Of a stretch of DNA of 19,461 nucleotides, positions 1 to 8,282 are shown in pieces. Below the pieces are notes generated by a model. The model was not told the origin of the DNA. It saw only the letters and a list, made by a program, of their open reading frames with translations, and made no database searches. The stretch is from CAZGTQ01 sp964528575 (GTDB lineage: Bacteria > Planctomycetota > UBA1135 > GCA-002686595): contig CAZGTQ010000253.1 of NCBI GenBank assembly GCA_964528575.1, positions 1 to 19,461 of the forward strand, given 5' to 3'. Within the stretch, counting starts at the first letter, position 1. Every line of letters starts with the position of its first letter. The position numbers and the translations under genes were made by a program.

Positions 1-155
1 GCGCCGCCCGCGGCACCGAGCAGCATGTCCTCTGGCGGCGCGCCCGGGCGGAGCGGCTCACGCACCGCCGGACAAGACGCCACGCAGGCGCCGGCGGCGA
101 CGACGACGAGCAGCAGAACACTCGATCCCACGCCAGGCGCCCGCGTCGTGCTCAC
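1..155 (-). CDS. Partial secreted protein or lipoprotein, N-terminus only
   Basis: This is the first 51 codons of a gene that leaves the window at its left edge. The GTG start is preceded by purine-rich GGAG and GGGGA stretches at ribosome-binding distance. The translation has a short N-terminus with one Arg, then a hydrophobic core rich in Leu, Val and Ala (about residues 12-24), then Cys24 and Cys28. Residues 25-28 read VASC, a plausible lipobox for signal peptidase II with Cys28 as the lipidated residue; cleavage by signal peptidase I cannot be excluded. After it comes a Pro/Arg-rich linker (PAVREPLRPGAPPED). The mature domain is outside the window, so I cannot assign a function. It lies downstream of the WD40 kinase on the same strand, 269 bp away, probably with its own promoter. 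Confidence 0.6.
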   Translation of the reverse strand, partial: MSTTRAPGVGSSVLLLVVVAAGACVASCPAVREPLRPGAPPEDMLLGAAGG

Positions 156-424
156 TTCCCCGCACTCCAGCCAGGCGTCCACGGCGCCGCTCCGCGCTCG
201 GAAGCACCGCCGCTCGCGGGCGCTTCGGCCGCACGACTCGCCGCGAGCGCGAGCGCCGGCGCGAGTTGGAGTCGTCGTGCGCGCATCGCGCCGATCGTAC
301 CCGACGCCGAGGAGCCGAAGGAGCGGCCCACCCGCCGGCCCGGAGGCCGCCCTCGTCAGCAGGGAACCCACCGGACGTCGGGGCGAGACGGACGTGCGGG
401 GGGCGCGCTCGCCTCGCCCGCGAC
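156..424. other. Intergenic region, 269 bp
   Basis: No credible gene is seen between the kinase stop and the start of the partial secreted protein. Open frames crossing it are Arg/Pro/Ala-rich low-complexity translations typical of GC-rich DNA read out of frame. On the minus strand a TACGAT hexamer near 300 could be a -10 element for the partial gene, but no convincing -35 accompanies it. No strong terminator hairpin was found after the kinase stop. Confidence 0.4.
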
Positions 425-3400
425 CTACTCGAACGGCCAGCGCGCCGAGCCCGCGAGGCCGAGCCGCGCCAGCTCGTCGCGCGTGCGCTGGAGGTCCCAC
501 AGCTCGACGCGCTGAGCGAGCGACGTCGCCGCGAGGAAGCGCCCCGTCGGATCGAGAGCGAGCGCGCCGTCGCCGGCTCCGCCCGGCGACTCGAACCGCG
601 CGATGCGCTCGCGGGTCGCGAGATCGACCAGCTCGACGACGCCGGCGCGGCCGAGCAAGGCCGGGACGCCGCCCGGACCGGCCGCGCACGTGGCGGAGCC
701 CGCGGCCAACTCGATCGCTCGCTCGATCGGCTCGAGCTCCTCCCACGTACCCGTTCGGAAGATGCGGTAGCGCGAGCCGCTGCCGAGCACGAGCAGCTCT
801 CCATCCGCGGCGAACGCCGGACGCACCGCACCGGCTTCGGGCCACAGGCGCGCCGCGACCTCGCCCGAAGCGAGGTCCCAGACGCGCGCGCGCTCGTCGA
901 CGCCGTGCCAGTTGCCGGCGGCGAGCCAGCGGCCGCTCGGGTCGACGGCGCACCAGTGCACGCCGCGATACGCGTCGAGCTCGCGCGGAGGCGCCGAGCC
1001 GTCGAGCGCGAGCACGCCGACGCGACCCGACGCGACGTACGCGAGCGAGCGGCCGTCGGGCGTGACGACCGCCCACCGCGCGGGGACGGCGAGCAGGGTC
1101 TCGGGCTCCGCGTCCGGGTCGAGCGGCAGCGGCCACGCGCGGATGCCGACCTCGTCGTCGACCGTGATCAGCCGGCCGTCGGGATGGAACAGCGCCGCTT
1201 CGGCGCCGACCAAGTCGAGCCGCGCGAGCCGCGCACCGGTGCGCGCGTCCCACAGGCAGACCTCGTCCCCGCCGGCGCTCGCGAGCAGCGCGCCGTCGCG
1301 CGAGAACGCGATCTCCTGCGGCGCCTTCGCGAAGTGCCCGTGCAGCGCGCGCATCACGAGCCCTTCGTCGAGACGCCACAGCCCGTAGCGCTCGTTCGTC
1401 GAGCACGCGAGGCGGCCGTCGCGGCCGAAGCCGATGAGCCGCGCCTCCATCCGCACGACCATCTCGCCCGTCGCGAGGCTCCACACGCGCGTCGTGCCGT
1501 CCCACGCGCGCGTCGCGAGCAGCTCGGCCGCCGGCGACACCTCGACGTCGACGACGTCGGCGCGGTGACCGACGAACGAGCGTTGGACGGCGCCCGTCAC
1601 CGGGTCGACGAGCGTCGCCGACGCGTCCGCCCGGCCGACGACGAGGGAGGCGCCGTCCCGCGTCCAGTCGACGTCGAAGATCGTCGGCTCGCCCTCGAGC
1701 ACGAGCAGCGGCTCCAGCGCGGGCCACGAGAGGACCTCGAGCGCGACGTCGGGAAAGCGCCCGATCGCGAGCCGCTCGCCGGAGGGATCGAAGCGGCAGC
1801 AGAGCAGCCCACGTCCGAAGTCCGCGCGCCGCCGCAACGCTCCCGTCTCGAGGTCGATCTCGATCAGCTCGCCGCTCCTCGCGATCACGACGAGCGATCC
1901 GTCCGGGCGGAGCTCGAGCCCGTCCGCGAGCACGTCGAGCTGCGCGAGCGCCGCGCCGGAGCCGACGTCCCACAGCACGACGCGCGCGTTCGCGTTCGAG
2001 CTCGCGTCGTGGTACTTCACCGCGAGCCGCCGCCCGTCGGGCGAGAAGCGCGCGACCCACGCGGACGTCCCGGGGCTCGGCAGGCGCCGCACGACCGAGT
2101 CGTCGGCGACGCGGCGCACCGTCACGTCGCCGGCGCGGTTGGCGTCGGCGAAGAGCGCAAGCTCCGCGTCGAACGCCGCCGCGACCGCCTGGTCGACGCG
2201 CTGCCACTCGCGCTCGAGCGTCGCGTCGGGCAGCGCGAGGCACGCGATCACCTCGTCGCGCACGTCGGCGCCCGGCTCGATCGCGGCCGCCTGCGCGAGC
2301 AGCTCGAGCCCGCGCCCGCGGTGTCCCGCGCGGTCGTCGTGGCGCCGGTCGCGCGCCTGCGCGACGAGTGCGGCGCGCAGACGCTCGTTCGCGGCGGCCT
2401 CCGCGTCGAGCGCGCGCGCGAGGTGCTCGCGCAACTGCACGCTGGCCCACGTCGCGGTGACGGCGAGCGCGACGACGAGCAGCGCAACCGCTCCCGCGAG
2501 CGATGCGACGAGCGGGCGGCGCCGTGCCCAGAGCACGAGGCGCTCGGGCGTCGACGTCGGGCGCGCCAGGATCGGCTCGTGCTCGAGCCAGCGCTCGAGG
2601 TCGAGCGCGAGCGCGTTCGCCGACGGGTAGCGGCGCGCTGGGTCCTTCGCGAGGCACGTCGCGACGATCGTGCGCAGGTCGCGCGGAATGCCGTTCGGCA
2701 GCAGCGCGGGGTCGGCCTCGCGCACGCGCAGGAGCACGTCGGTCACCGAGTCGCCGTCGAACGCGCGCGTGCCGGTGAGCAGCTCGCTCAGGATGCAGCC
2801 GAGCGCCCAGACGTCCGTCGCGACGGACAGATCGCCGCCCTTCGTCGTCTGCTCGGGCGCCATGTACGCAGGCGTCCCGGCGATCCACGCGGTGCCGCTC
2901 GGATCGGCCTCGTCGATCCGCTTCGCGACGCCGAAGTCGACGACGTACGGCGTGCCTGCGGCGTCGAGGAGCACGTTCGACGGCTTCAGGTCCCGGTGCA
3001 GCACGCCGCGCTGGTGGGCGTGGTGCACGGCGCGCGCGATGCGGAGCACGAGCCGCGCCGCGTCGCGCGGCGCGCGGAAGTCGGCCGCGCGCTCGGCGAG
3101 GCTGCCGCCCTCGATCCACTTCATGCTGAAGTAGTGCCCGTCGTCGGTCTCGCCGATCTCGTGCACCGGCACGACGTGCGGATCGTCGAGCCGCGCGACC
3201 ACCTCGGCCTCGGCGCGGAAGCGCTCGACCTCGCGCGCGCCGGCGAAGCGCCCGGCGCGCAGCACCTTGACGGCGACGATGCGGTCGAGCGAGAGCTGGC
3301 GCGCTCGGTACACGACGCCCGACGCGCCGGACGCGGCCTCTTCGATCAGCTCGTAGTCGCCGAGGACGGTCCCCGCGCGGCCCTCCGTCCGCTCGATCGT

Positions 3401-3604
3401 CCGCAGGACGCTGGTCTTCGCCGCGTCGAGCACGCGCGGGAGCGCGTCGGCCGCCCCGTGCGCGCCGAGCAGCCGCGCGACCCGCGCCGCGAGCTCGGGC
3501 CGCTCCGCCCGCAGGCGCTGGACGAAGCGGGCGCGCTCCTCGTCGGCGAGGTCGAGCGCCTCGAGGAAGAGCTCCTTCGCCAGTCGTGTGTCGTTCGGGG
3601 ACAA
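425..3604 (-). CDS. Transmembrane Ser/Thr protein kinase with C-terminal WD40 propeller (1059 aa)
   Basis: This is a Hanks-type Ser/Thr kinase. The N-terminal helical segment (1-80) is followed by the kinase domain (about 84-345), a transmembrane helix (about 365-387), a coiled or TPR-like linker, and a WD40-type beta-propeller (about 470-1055). Visible kinase motifs are the invariant Lys113 in VAVK, HRDLKPSN at 203-210, DFG at 223-225 and APE at 249-251. The glycine loop is degenerate, with Ala91 where the first Gly of GxGxxG is expected. WD40 signatures include RVWSLATGE, CLWDARTG, RVWDLASGE and VELWDLQ. By this topology the kinase is cytoplasmic and the propeller lies across the membrane as a likely sensor. 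The start is a TTG; upstream codons offer no ATG or GTG, and the family-like N-terminus begins right after it. The gene is 61 bp downstream of an ECF sigma gene, which suggests they act together. Substrate unknown. Confidence 0.93.
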   Translation of the reverse strand: MSPNDTRLAKELFLEALDLADEERARFVQRLRAERPELAARVARLLGAHGAADALPRVLDAAKTSVLRTIERTEGRAGTVLGDYELIEEAASGASGVVYRARQLSLDRIVAVKVLRAGRFAGAREVERFRAEAEVVARLDDPHVVPVHEIGETDDGHYFSMKWIEGGSLAERAADFRAPRDAARLVLRIARAVHHAHQRGVLHRDLKPSNVLLDAAGTPYVVDFGVAKRIDEADPSGTAWIAGTPAYMAPEQTTKGGDLSVATDVWALGCILSELLTGTRAFDGDSVTDVLLRVREADPALLPNGIPRDLRTIVATCLAKDPARRYPSANALALDLERWLEHEPILARPTSTPERLVLWARRRPLVASLAGAVALLVVALAVTATWASVQLREHLARALDAEAAANERLRAALVAQARDRRHDDRAGHRGRGLELLAQAAAIEPGADVRDEVIACLALPDATLEREWQRVDQAVAAAFDAELALFADANRAGDVTVRRVADDSVVRRLPSPGTSAWVARFSPDGRRLAVKYHDASSNANARVVLWDVGSGAALAQLDVLADGLELRPDGSLVVIARSGELIEIDLETGALRRRADFGRGLLCCRFDPSGERLAIGRFPDVALEVLSWPALEPLLVLEGEPTIFDVDWTRDGASLVVGRADASATLVDPVTGAVQRSFVGHRADVVDVEVSPAAELLATRAWDGTTRVWSLATGEMVVRMEARLIGFGRDGRLACSTNERYGLWRLDEGLVMRALHGHFAKAPQEIAFSRDGALLASAGGDEVCLWDARTGARLARLDLVGAEAALFHPDGRLITVDDEVGIRAWPLPLDPDAEPETLLAVPARWAVVTPDGRSLAYVASGRVGVLALDGSAPPRELDAYRGVHWCAVDPSGRWLAAGNWHGVDERARVWDLASGEVAARLWPEAGAVRPAFAADGELLVLGSGSRYRIFRTGTWEELEPIERAIELAAGSATCAAGPGGVPALLGRAGVVELVDLATRERIARFESPGGAGDGALALDPTGRFLAATSLAQRVELWDLQRTRDELARLGLAGSARWPFE

Positions 3605-3622
3605 GGGAAACGCCGCGGGGCC

Positions 3623-3628
3623 AGTGTA
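3623..3628 (-). promoter_or_regulatory. Candidate -10 element before the WD40 kinase
   Basis: On the minus strand the 61-bp gap after the sigma gene holds TACACT in the context GCTACACTGG, about 20 bp before the TTG start. This fits a -10 box giving a very short leader, but no good -35 lies 16-18 bp upstream. If real, the kinase could be transcribed independently of the sigma gene. Confidence 0.25.
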
Positions 3629-3665
3629 GCGGGGTCCGCGCCGCCGCGTGGGGCGGGAGCGGAGC

Positions 3666-4262
3666 TCAACGGGGCGCGTCGTCCCCCACGCCCTCCCGGC
3701 GGAGCAGATCGCGTACGCGGCGCATCACGCGGGACTTCGCGAGGTACACCTGGTTGGCGTTCATCCCGGTGCGCCGGCGCACCTCGGCGACGTCGAGCTC
3801 GTCGAGCAGCAGCATCGAGAACACCGCGTACGCGCGCTCCGGAACACGCCGGCGGACCTGATCGAGGGCCCAGCGCAGGTGCTCGCGCCGCCAGGCCTGC
3901 TCCCAGGCTTCGTCGGGCGAGAGCGCGACGGCGGCGTGCTCGTCGAGATCGCGAGCGGACGCGGGCGTCGCCGCGGAACGGCGCAGCCGGTCGATCACCT
4001 TGCCGCGCGCGAGGGCGTGGAGCCACGCTCGGAAGCCGCCGCGGTCGGACGCGTAGCGGAACGCGGGCATCCGCGCCGCAACCACCGCCAGGCACTCGTC
4101 GCGCACTTCGAGCGCGTCGGCGCCGCCGAGCCCGAGCGCGCGCGCATAGCGTTCGAGGAGCGGCGCATAGAGCGTGAAGAAGCGCCGCCACGCCTCCGCG
4201 TCCGCGGGATCGCGCACACGCTCGAGGAGCGTCGCGCTGGTCGACCCGTCGTCACCGCTCAC
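3666..4262 (-). CDS. ECF-type RNA polymerase sigma factor (198 aa)
   Basis: This is a short two-domain sigma-70 family protein. Region 2 spans about 13-95, including RFFTLYAPLLERYARALG and, after region 2.2, FRYASDRGGFRAWLHALAR, the planctomycete-type -10 binding segment. Region 4 spans about 130-190, with a helix-turn-helix ending TGMNANQVYLAKSRVMRRV. Region 2.2 (about 48-62) keeps acidic residues (D49, E52, D55, E56). I chose the GTG at 4262 because family similarity begins just after it (TLLERVRDPADAEAW). A longer ATG start would extend far into the preceding gene with a low-complexity Ser/Arg-rich sequence. The GTG overlaps the stop of the upstream kinase gene by 11 bp, so translational coupling is likely. 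It sits between two kinase genes on the same strand, and its activity is presumably controlled by one or both. Confidence 0.9.
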   Translation of the reverse strand: MSGDDGSTSATLLERVRDPADAEAWRRFFTLYAPLLERYARALGLGGADALEVRDECLAVVAARMPAFRYASDRGGFRAWLHALARGKVIDRLRRSAATPASARDLDEHAAVALSPDEAWEQAWRREHLRWALDQVRRRVPERAYAVFSMLLLDELDVAEVRRRTGMNANQVYLAKSRVMRRVRDLLRREGVGDDAPR

Positions 4263-6570
4263 CGGCGCTGAGCTCGACGAGCCGCCGTTCGAGCGCCTCG
4301 CGCTCGCGGCCCCCCGGGCCATCGCCGTCGCAACGGAAGCGCAGGCCTTGCTCGACGACCGCGAGCGCGGCCGCCTCCCGCCCCATGGCGCACAACGAGC
4401 GCGCCAGGATCTCGGCGACGTGGACGTGATGGAGCGCGAGCTCCCCGTCACGCCGCAGCAACAGGTCCAACGCCTCGCCGTAATCGGGCTCCCCGACGAC
4501 GGAGCCCGCGAGCCGCTCGGCGACCGCGAGCTCCAGCGCGTTCGCCGGCCGCCCGCGCCGACCCTCGCGCAAGTCGACGGCCAGCGCGCGGCGCACGAGC
4601 GGCTCCGCGTTCATGCTCTCGCCGCGCGCCGCCTCGCGCCAGGCGTACTGCACGAGCATCTCGCGCTCGCCCAGCGCGCCGGCCGAGCGACCGATCTCGG
4701 CCGCCGCGCGCGCCCCCGCGCGCTCGGCTCCCGCGACGTTGCCCGTGCGCGCGAGGAGCGACGCCAGCTCGAGCTCGGCGTCGACGACCGGCTCGCCGCA
4801 GGCGCGAAGCTCGTCGAGCGCGTTGCGCAGCAGCGCCTCGCCCTCGGCCGTTGCGCCGCGCCGCGCGCGCACGCTCGCCAGCCAGACCCGCGCGCGCGAG
4901 GCGCACGAGTCGTCGAAGCCGAAGAGCTGCTCGCACGTCGCGAGTGCCGAGCGCGCGTGCGCCTCGGCGCGCGCGAGCGATCCCTCTTCGTGCACGAGCG
5001 CGAGCGCCCGCGCCAGCGCGAGCTCCGTCAGGGCGACGCCCGGGTGCAGCGGCGGCAGCGCGGCCTGCCGCAGCGCGAGCGCTTCCTCGAGCCCCGCGAC
5101 CGCCTCGGGGCTCCCACGCTCGACGAGGACTCGGCTCAGCCCCTCGAGCGCCTGGGGCAGAGCCACGCGCTCGTCGCCGAGCTCCCGCGCGGCTCGGACC
5201 GCCTTGCGCAGGTGGATCTCGGCCTCGTCGAGCCGCCCGCGCTCCAGGGCGCGCTCGCCGAGCGCCTGGTAGAGCACGGGCTCCGCTTGCGGAACGTCCC
5301 CGAGCACGTCCTGGGTGCCCGGCATCGAGGCCCGGGCCCCCGGCAACGCGACCGTCGCCACGACGTAGTCGTCCGAACCGACCATCTCGTACAGCGCGTC
5401 GCGCAGACGCATGGCCGCGTGCTCGCCCAGCGCCGCTCGCTCGTGCTCGCGCTGCAGGTAGCCGAAGCCGAGCACGCTTGCGATCACGGCGAGGGACGCG
5501 ACGACCAGCGCCTTGCGGTGACGCGCGCACGCGCGGCCGGCGACGTAGAGCGGCCGGCGCGGGCGGACCTCGACCGGCTCGCGCGCGAGATGGCGGCACA
5601 CGTCGCGCGCGAGCGCGTCGACCGAGCGGTAGCGATCGACGACGTCGGGAGCGAGCGCGGCCGCGAGGATCGCGCGCAGGTCCGCGGGTAGACGCGTGTC
5701 GGCGAGCTCGGCGGTCGGATCGTCGCCCACCGCGACGCGTGAGAGGACCTCCGCCGCTGCCCCGCGCCGCGAGCGCGGGAGCGCGCCGGTCAGCAGCGTC
5801 CACAGGAGCAGGCCGAGCGCGTAGACGTCGGTGCGTGTGTCGAGCGAGTCGCCGCGCGCCTGCTCGGGCGCCGCCCAGGCGGGCGTCCCGACGAACGAGC
5901 CGCCCTCGTGCGCGCGCGCGAGATGCTCGCCCACCGCGGCGGCGACGCCGAAGTCGAGCACGCGCGGCCGTCCCTGTGCGTCGACCAGCACGTTCGACGG
6001 CTTGAGGTCGCGGTGGACGACGCTCGCGCGGTGCGCGTGCGCGACCGCGTCGCACAGCTCGAGGAACAGCGCGAGACAGCGCGCGCGCTCCGGGCGCTCC
6101 CGCTCGACCCACGCGTCGAGCGGCACGCCCTCGACGAGGTCCATCGCGAGCCAGGCGCCGTCGCGCAGCACGCCGCAGTCGTAGACCGTGACGATGCCCG
6201 GGTGGCGCAGGCGCGACGCGAGGAGCGCTTCGCGCTCGAAGCGCCACAGCGCGTGCGGCGACACGTTCGCGCCGCGCAGCACCTTGAGCGCGACGACGCG
6301 CTTGGTCGAGCGTTGGAGCGCGCGCAGCACGACGCCCTGCGTGCCGTGGCCGATCTCGTCCTGGACGTCGTAGCCGGGGACCTCGTCCGCGGGGACGTCG
6401 TGGAGCTCCGAGCGCAGCTCGCGGAAGAGCCGCTCTTCCGCGCGCGTGCGCTCGAGCCGGCGCGCGCAGCGCGCGCACGTGCGCGCATGGAGGAGCTCGG
6501 CCTCGCCGCCCACGCCCGCGGCGAGGGCGACGAGACGTTCGGGGACCAGGCACGCGCCCATCGGGAGCAT
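4252..6570 (-). CDS. Transmembrane Ser/Thr kinase with N-terminal ZAS-like motif and TPR-type repeats (772 aa)
   Basis: Domain order: a short N-terminal module with C7, H28, C32 and C35 (C-x20-H-x3-C-x2-C), the pattern of zinc-binding anti-sigma domains; a Hanks kinase domain (about 67-330); a transmembrane helix (about 354-372); and an all-helical C-terminal half (about 425-770) rich in Ala/Leu/Glu with TPR-like repeats. Kinase motifs are intact: GHGTQGVV at 74-81, Lys96 in VALK, HRDLKPSN at 186-193, DFG at 206-208 and APE at 234-236. It is therefore expected to be an active cytoplasmic kinase with a helical-repeat sensor across the membrane. The start is ATG at 6570; a second in-frame ATG lies three codons later and either is possible. 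Longer upstream open frame is antisense or out-of-frame to the FG-GAP gene and is discarded. The gene overlaps the sigma gene by 11 bp, so a direct regulatory relationship is likely. Confidence 0.92.
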   Translation of the reverse strand: MLPMGACLVPERLVALAAGVGGEAELLHARTCARCARRLERTRAEERLFRELRSELHDVPADEVPGYDVQDEIGHGTQGVVLRALQRSTKRVVALKVLRGANVSPHALWRFEREALLASRLRHPGIVTVYDCGVLRDGAWLAMDLVEGVPLDAWVERERPERARCLALFLELCDAVAHAHRASVVHRDLKPSNVLVDAQGRPRVLDFGVAAAVGEHLARAHEGGSFVGTPAWAAPEQARGDSLDTRTDVYALGLLLWTLLTGALPRSRRGAAAEVLSRVAVGDDPTAELADTRLPADLRAILAAALAPDVVDRYRSVDALARDVCRHLAREPVEVRPRRPLYVAGRACARHRKALVVASLAVIASVLGFGYLQREHERAALGEHAAMRLRDALYEMVGSDDYVVATVALPGARASMPGTQDVLGDVPQAEPVLYQALGERALERGRLDEAEIHLRKAVRAARELGDERVALPQALEGLSRVLVERGSPEAVAGLEEALALRQAALPPLHPGVALTELALARALALVHEEGSLARAEAHARSALATCEQLFGFDDSCASRARVWLASVRARRGATAEGEALLRNALDELRACGEPVVDAELELASLLARTGNVAGAERAGARAAAEIGRSAGALGEREMLVQYAWREAARGESMNAEPLVRRALAVDLREGRRGRPANALELAVAERLAGSVVGEPDYGEALDLLLRRDGELALHHVHVAEILARSLCAMGREAAALAVVEQGLRFRCDGDGPGGREREALERRLVELSAGER

Positions 6571-6594
6571 GCTAGCAGGCGCTCGAACAGGATC

Positions 6595-6631
6595 GGCCGA
6601 GCCCGCCGCTCTGGTGCCGGCGGGCTCGGCC
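6595..6631 (-). terminator. Perfect 14-bp GC-rich hairpin after the FG-GAP gene
   Basis: Positions 6595-6608 and 6618-6631 are perfect inverted complements (14 bp) around a 9-nt loop. The hairpin begins 19 bp after the FG-GAP stop codon on the minus strand. On that strand it is followed by GATCCTGTTC, which is not a clean T-tract. It most likely ends the FG-GAP transcript and insulates the kinase-sigma-kinase operon, whose first ATG is 25 bp beyond it. It could also stay within the leader of the kinase mRNA. Confidence 0.6.
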
Positions 6632-6650
6632 TTGGCGCGTCCGGACGCGC

Positions 6651-8270
6651 TCACAGACCCAGGAGGAGGTCCTGCGCGTTGGTCAGCACGACGAACGGCT
6701 CGGAGCCGAGGAGCTCGACGCGCACTCCCTGCGTCGTCAGCTCCGCGCCGAGGAGGTGCGGGCCGAACGGAAGCGGGATCGAGTAGAGGCCGCTCTCGCT
6801 CGCGAAGACCGGCCCGAACGGCGGCAGCGCGAGGAGCTCGAAGTCGAGGAACGACTCGCCCTGCGTCGGGCCGCCGAGGCCGACCGCGAGCAGCGTGAGC
6901 ACCGTCGTGCCGCGCAGCGGCGTGGTCGACACGCGCGAACGCCACGCGCCGCCGAGTCGCGGCGCGTTGGCGCACTCGAAGTCGGCGGGGTTCGTCCCGA
7001 GCACGCCGCCGCGGAACGTGCACGCGGCGCTCGGGAGGTCGAGGGCGTACGCGGCGCCGGCGAACGAGCCGAAGTCGTCGTCGCCCATCGCGCCGACGAG
7101 GAGCGTGTCGCCGAACAGCGCGACGGCGCCGGCGAATTGATCGCCGTTCTCGGTCTCGGCCACGATCAGCTTCGCGCTCTGCACCCAGCCGTCCGCGACC
7201 TCGCGGAAGACGTACGCTGCGCCCGAGGAGAAGCTGGCGCCGAAGTCGCTCGACGCGCCGACGACGACGCGGCTGCCCTCGAGCGCGACGGTCGAAGCGA
7301 AGCCGTAGCCGCCGCCGGGGGTCTCGGCGACGAGCTGCGCTTGCTCGACCCAACCCGCCGGCGTGCGGTCGAAGACGAACACGGCACCGCCGTCGAGGAC
7401 CGGGTCGTCGTGGTCGGGCGCGCCGAGGACGACGCGCTCGCCCGAGATCGCGACCGACGCGCCGACGTGATCGTCGGCGGCGGCGCCGGCGGGCAGGAGC
7501 TTCGCCGTCTGCGACCATGCACCGGCGGCCTCCTCGAAGACGTACGCGGCGCCCTTGAACGGCGACTGGCTCCACGGCGTGGGCTCGTACGGAGCGCCGA
7601 CGACGATGGTGCCGCCCTCGATCCCGACCGCGGCGCCGAACCAATCGCCGGCGAAGCCGTCCGAGGCCGTGAGCTTGGCGCGCTCGACCCATCCGCTCGG
7701 CGTCGACTCGAAGACGTACGCGGAGCCCGCAACGACCGTTCCGTCGAAGAAGTCGAACGCGCCGCGCGCGCCGACGACGACGCGCTCGCCGTGGACCGCG
7801 ACGGCGGCGCCGAACCAGTCGCCGGCCGCGCCGTCCTGCGGCGTGAGCTTCGCGACCTGGGTCCAGCCGCCCGGCGCCAGCGCGAACACGTACGCCGCAC
7901 CGGAGTCGGCGCCGAGAGCATCGGCCTGCGGCGCACCGACGACGGCGAGCCCCCCGGAGAGAGAGACGGACGTGCCGAACGAGTCGCCGGCGGCGCCGTC
8001 CTGAGCGAGCAGCTTCGCTCGCTCGACCCACGCGGCGCCGACGCGCTCGAGGACGTAGGCGGAGCCGGAGTCGGCGCCCAGGTCGTCGTCCGACGGGGCG
8101 GACAGGACGGCGAAGGGCCCATCGAGCGCGACAGAGGCCCCGAAGCGATCCTCCGCAGCGCCGTCCGCGGGCAACAGCTTCACCTGGGCCTGCGCCGCGG
8201 CCGGTGCGAGAACCGCCAAGACGGGGACGAGCCAGGAACGGGAAAGAGACAGGGGAGCGGATCGGTGCAC
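6651..8270 (-). CDS. Secreted FG-GAP repeat beta-propeller protein (539 aa)
   Basis: The protein has a signal peptide (residues 1-28; hydrophobic LVPVLAVLAP core, cleavage after AQA), then seven FG-GAP/integrin-alpha-like repeats of about 55 residues (about 30-410). Each repeat follows the pattern KL..DGAAGD.FG..VA..G..VVVGAP......GAAYVF. Seven repeats suit a closed seven-bladed propeller. The last about 123 residues (417-539) form a different beta-rich tail with Cys417 and Cys433, ending LTNAQDLLLGL, of a type recurring on planctomycete exported proteins. The GTG at 8270 is preferred over the in-frame ATG 90 bp upstream because AGGAGG (8277-8282) lies 6 nt before it and the signal peptide then starts normally. 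Probably extracellular or cell-surface; ligand unknown. It is divergent from the GNAT gene. Confidence 0.93.
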   Translation of the reverse strand: MHRSAPLSLSRSWLVPVLAVLAPAAAQAQVKLLPADGAAEDRFGASVALDGPFAVLSAPSDDDLGADSGSAYVLERVGAAWVERAKLLAQDGAAGDSFGTSVSLSGGLAVVGAPQADALGADSGAAYVFALAPGGWTQVAKLTPQDGAAGDWFGAAVAVHGERVVVGARGAFDFFDGTVVAGSAYVFESTPSGWVERAKLTASDGFAGDWFGAAVGIEGGTIVVGAPYEPTPWSQSPFKGAAYVFEEAAGAWSQTAKLLPAGAAADDHVGASVAISGERVVLGAPDHDDPVLDGGAVFVFDRTPAGWVEQAQLVAETPGGGYGFASTVALEGSRVVVGASSDFGASFSSGAAYVFREVADGWVQSAKLIVAETENGDQFAGAVALFGDTLLVGAMGDDDFGSFAGAAYALDLPSAACTFRGGVLGTNPADFECANAPRLGGAWRSRVSTTPLRGTTVLTLLAVGLGGPTQGESFLDFELLALPPFGPVFASESGLYSIPLPFGPHLLGAELTTQGVRVELLGSEPFVVLTNAQDLLLGL

Positions 8271-8276
8271 GGGGTG

Positions 8277-8282
8277 CCTCCT
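8277..8282 (-). promoter_or_regulatory. Strong Shine-Dalgarno deciding the FG-GAP start
   Basis: The minus strand reads AGGAGG here, 6 nt before the GTG at 8270. It is the best ribosome-binding site in the window and fixes the start at GTG rather than at the ATG upstream. Confidence 0.75.

Noticed and set aside
425..2200. WD40 and TPR repeats as possible DNA repeat arrays
   Set aside because: Periodicity is at the protein level only; no near-identical DNA units were seen.
2618..2641. 24-bp identity with 16425-16448
   Set aside because: Both encode the conserved RRYPSA motif of paralogous kinase domains; shared ancestry and codon bias are enough to explain it.
266..4177. 1303-residue open frame on the plus strand
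   Set aside because: It lies antisense over the WD40 kinase and sigma factor, is Arg/Ala/Glu-rich low-complexity sequence with no domain, and is explained by high GC.
4174..5691. 505-residue plus-strand open frame
   Set aside because: Antisense shadow of the ZAS-kinase; composition mirrors the complement of its TPR region and no domain is seen.
6571..8031. N-terminal extension of the ZAS-kinase up to 8031
   Set aside because: This part overlaps the FG-GAP gene in another frame and is Arg-rich nonsense; kinase family sequence begins near 6570.
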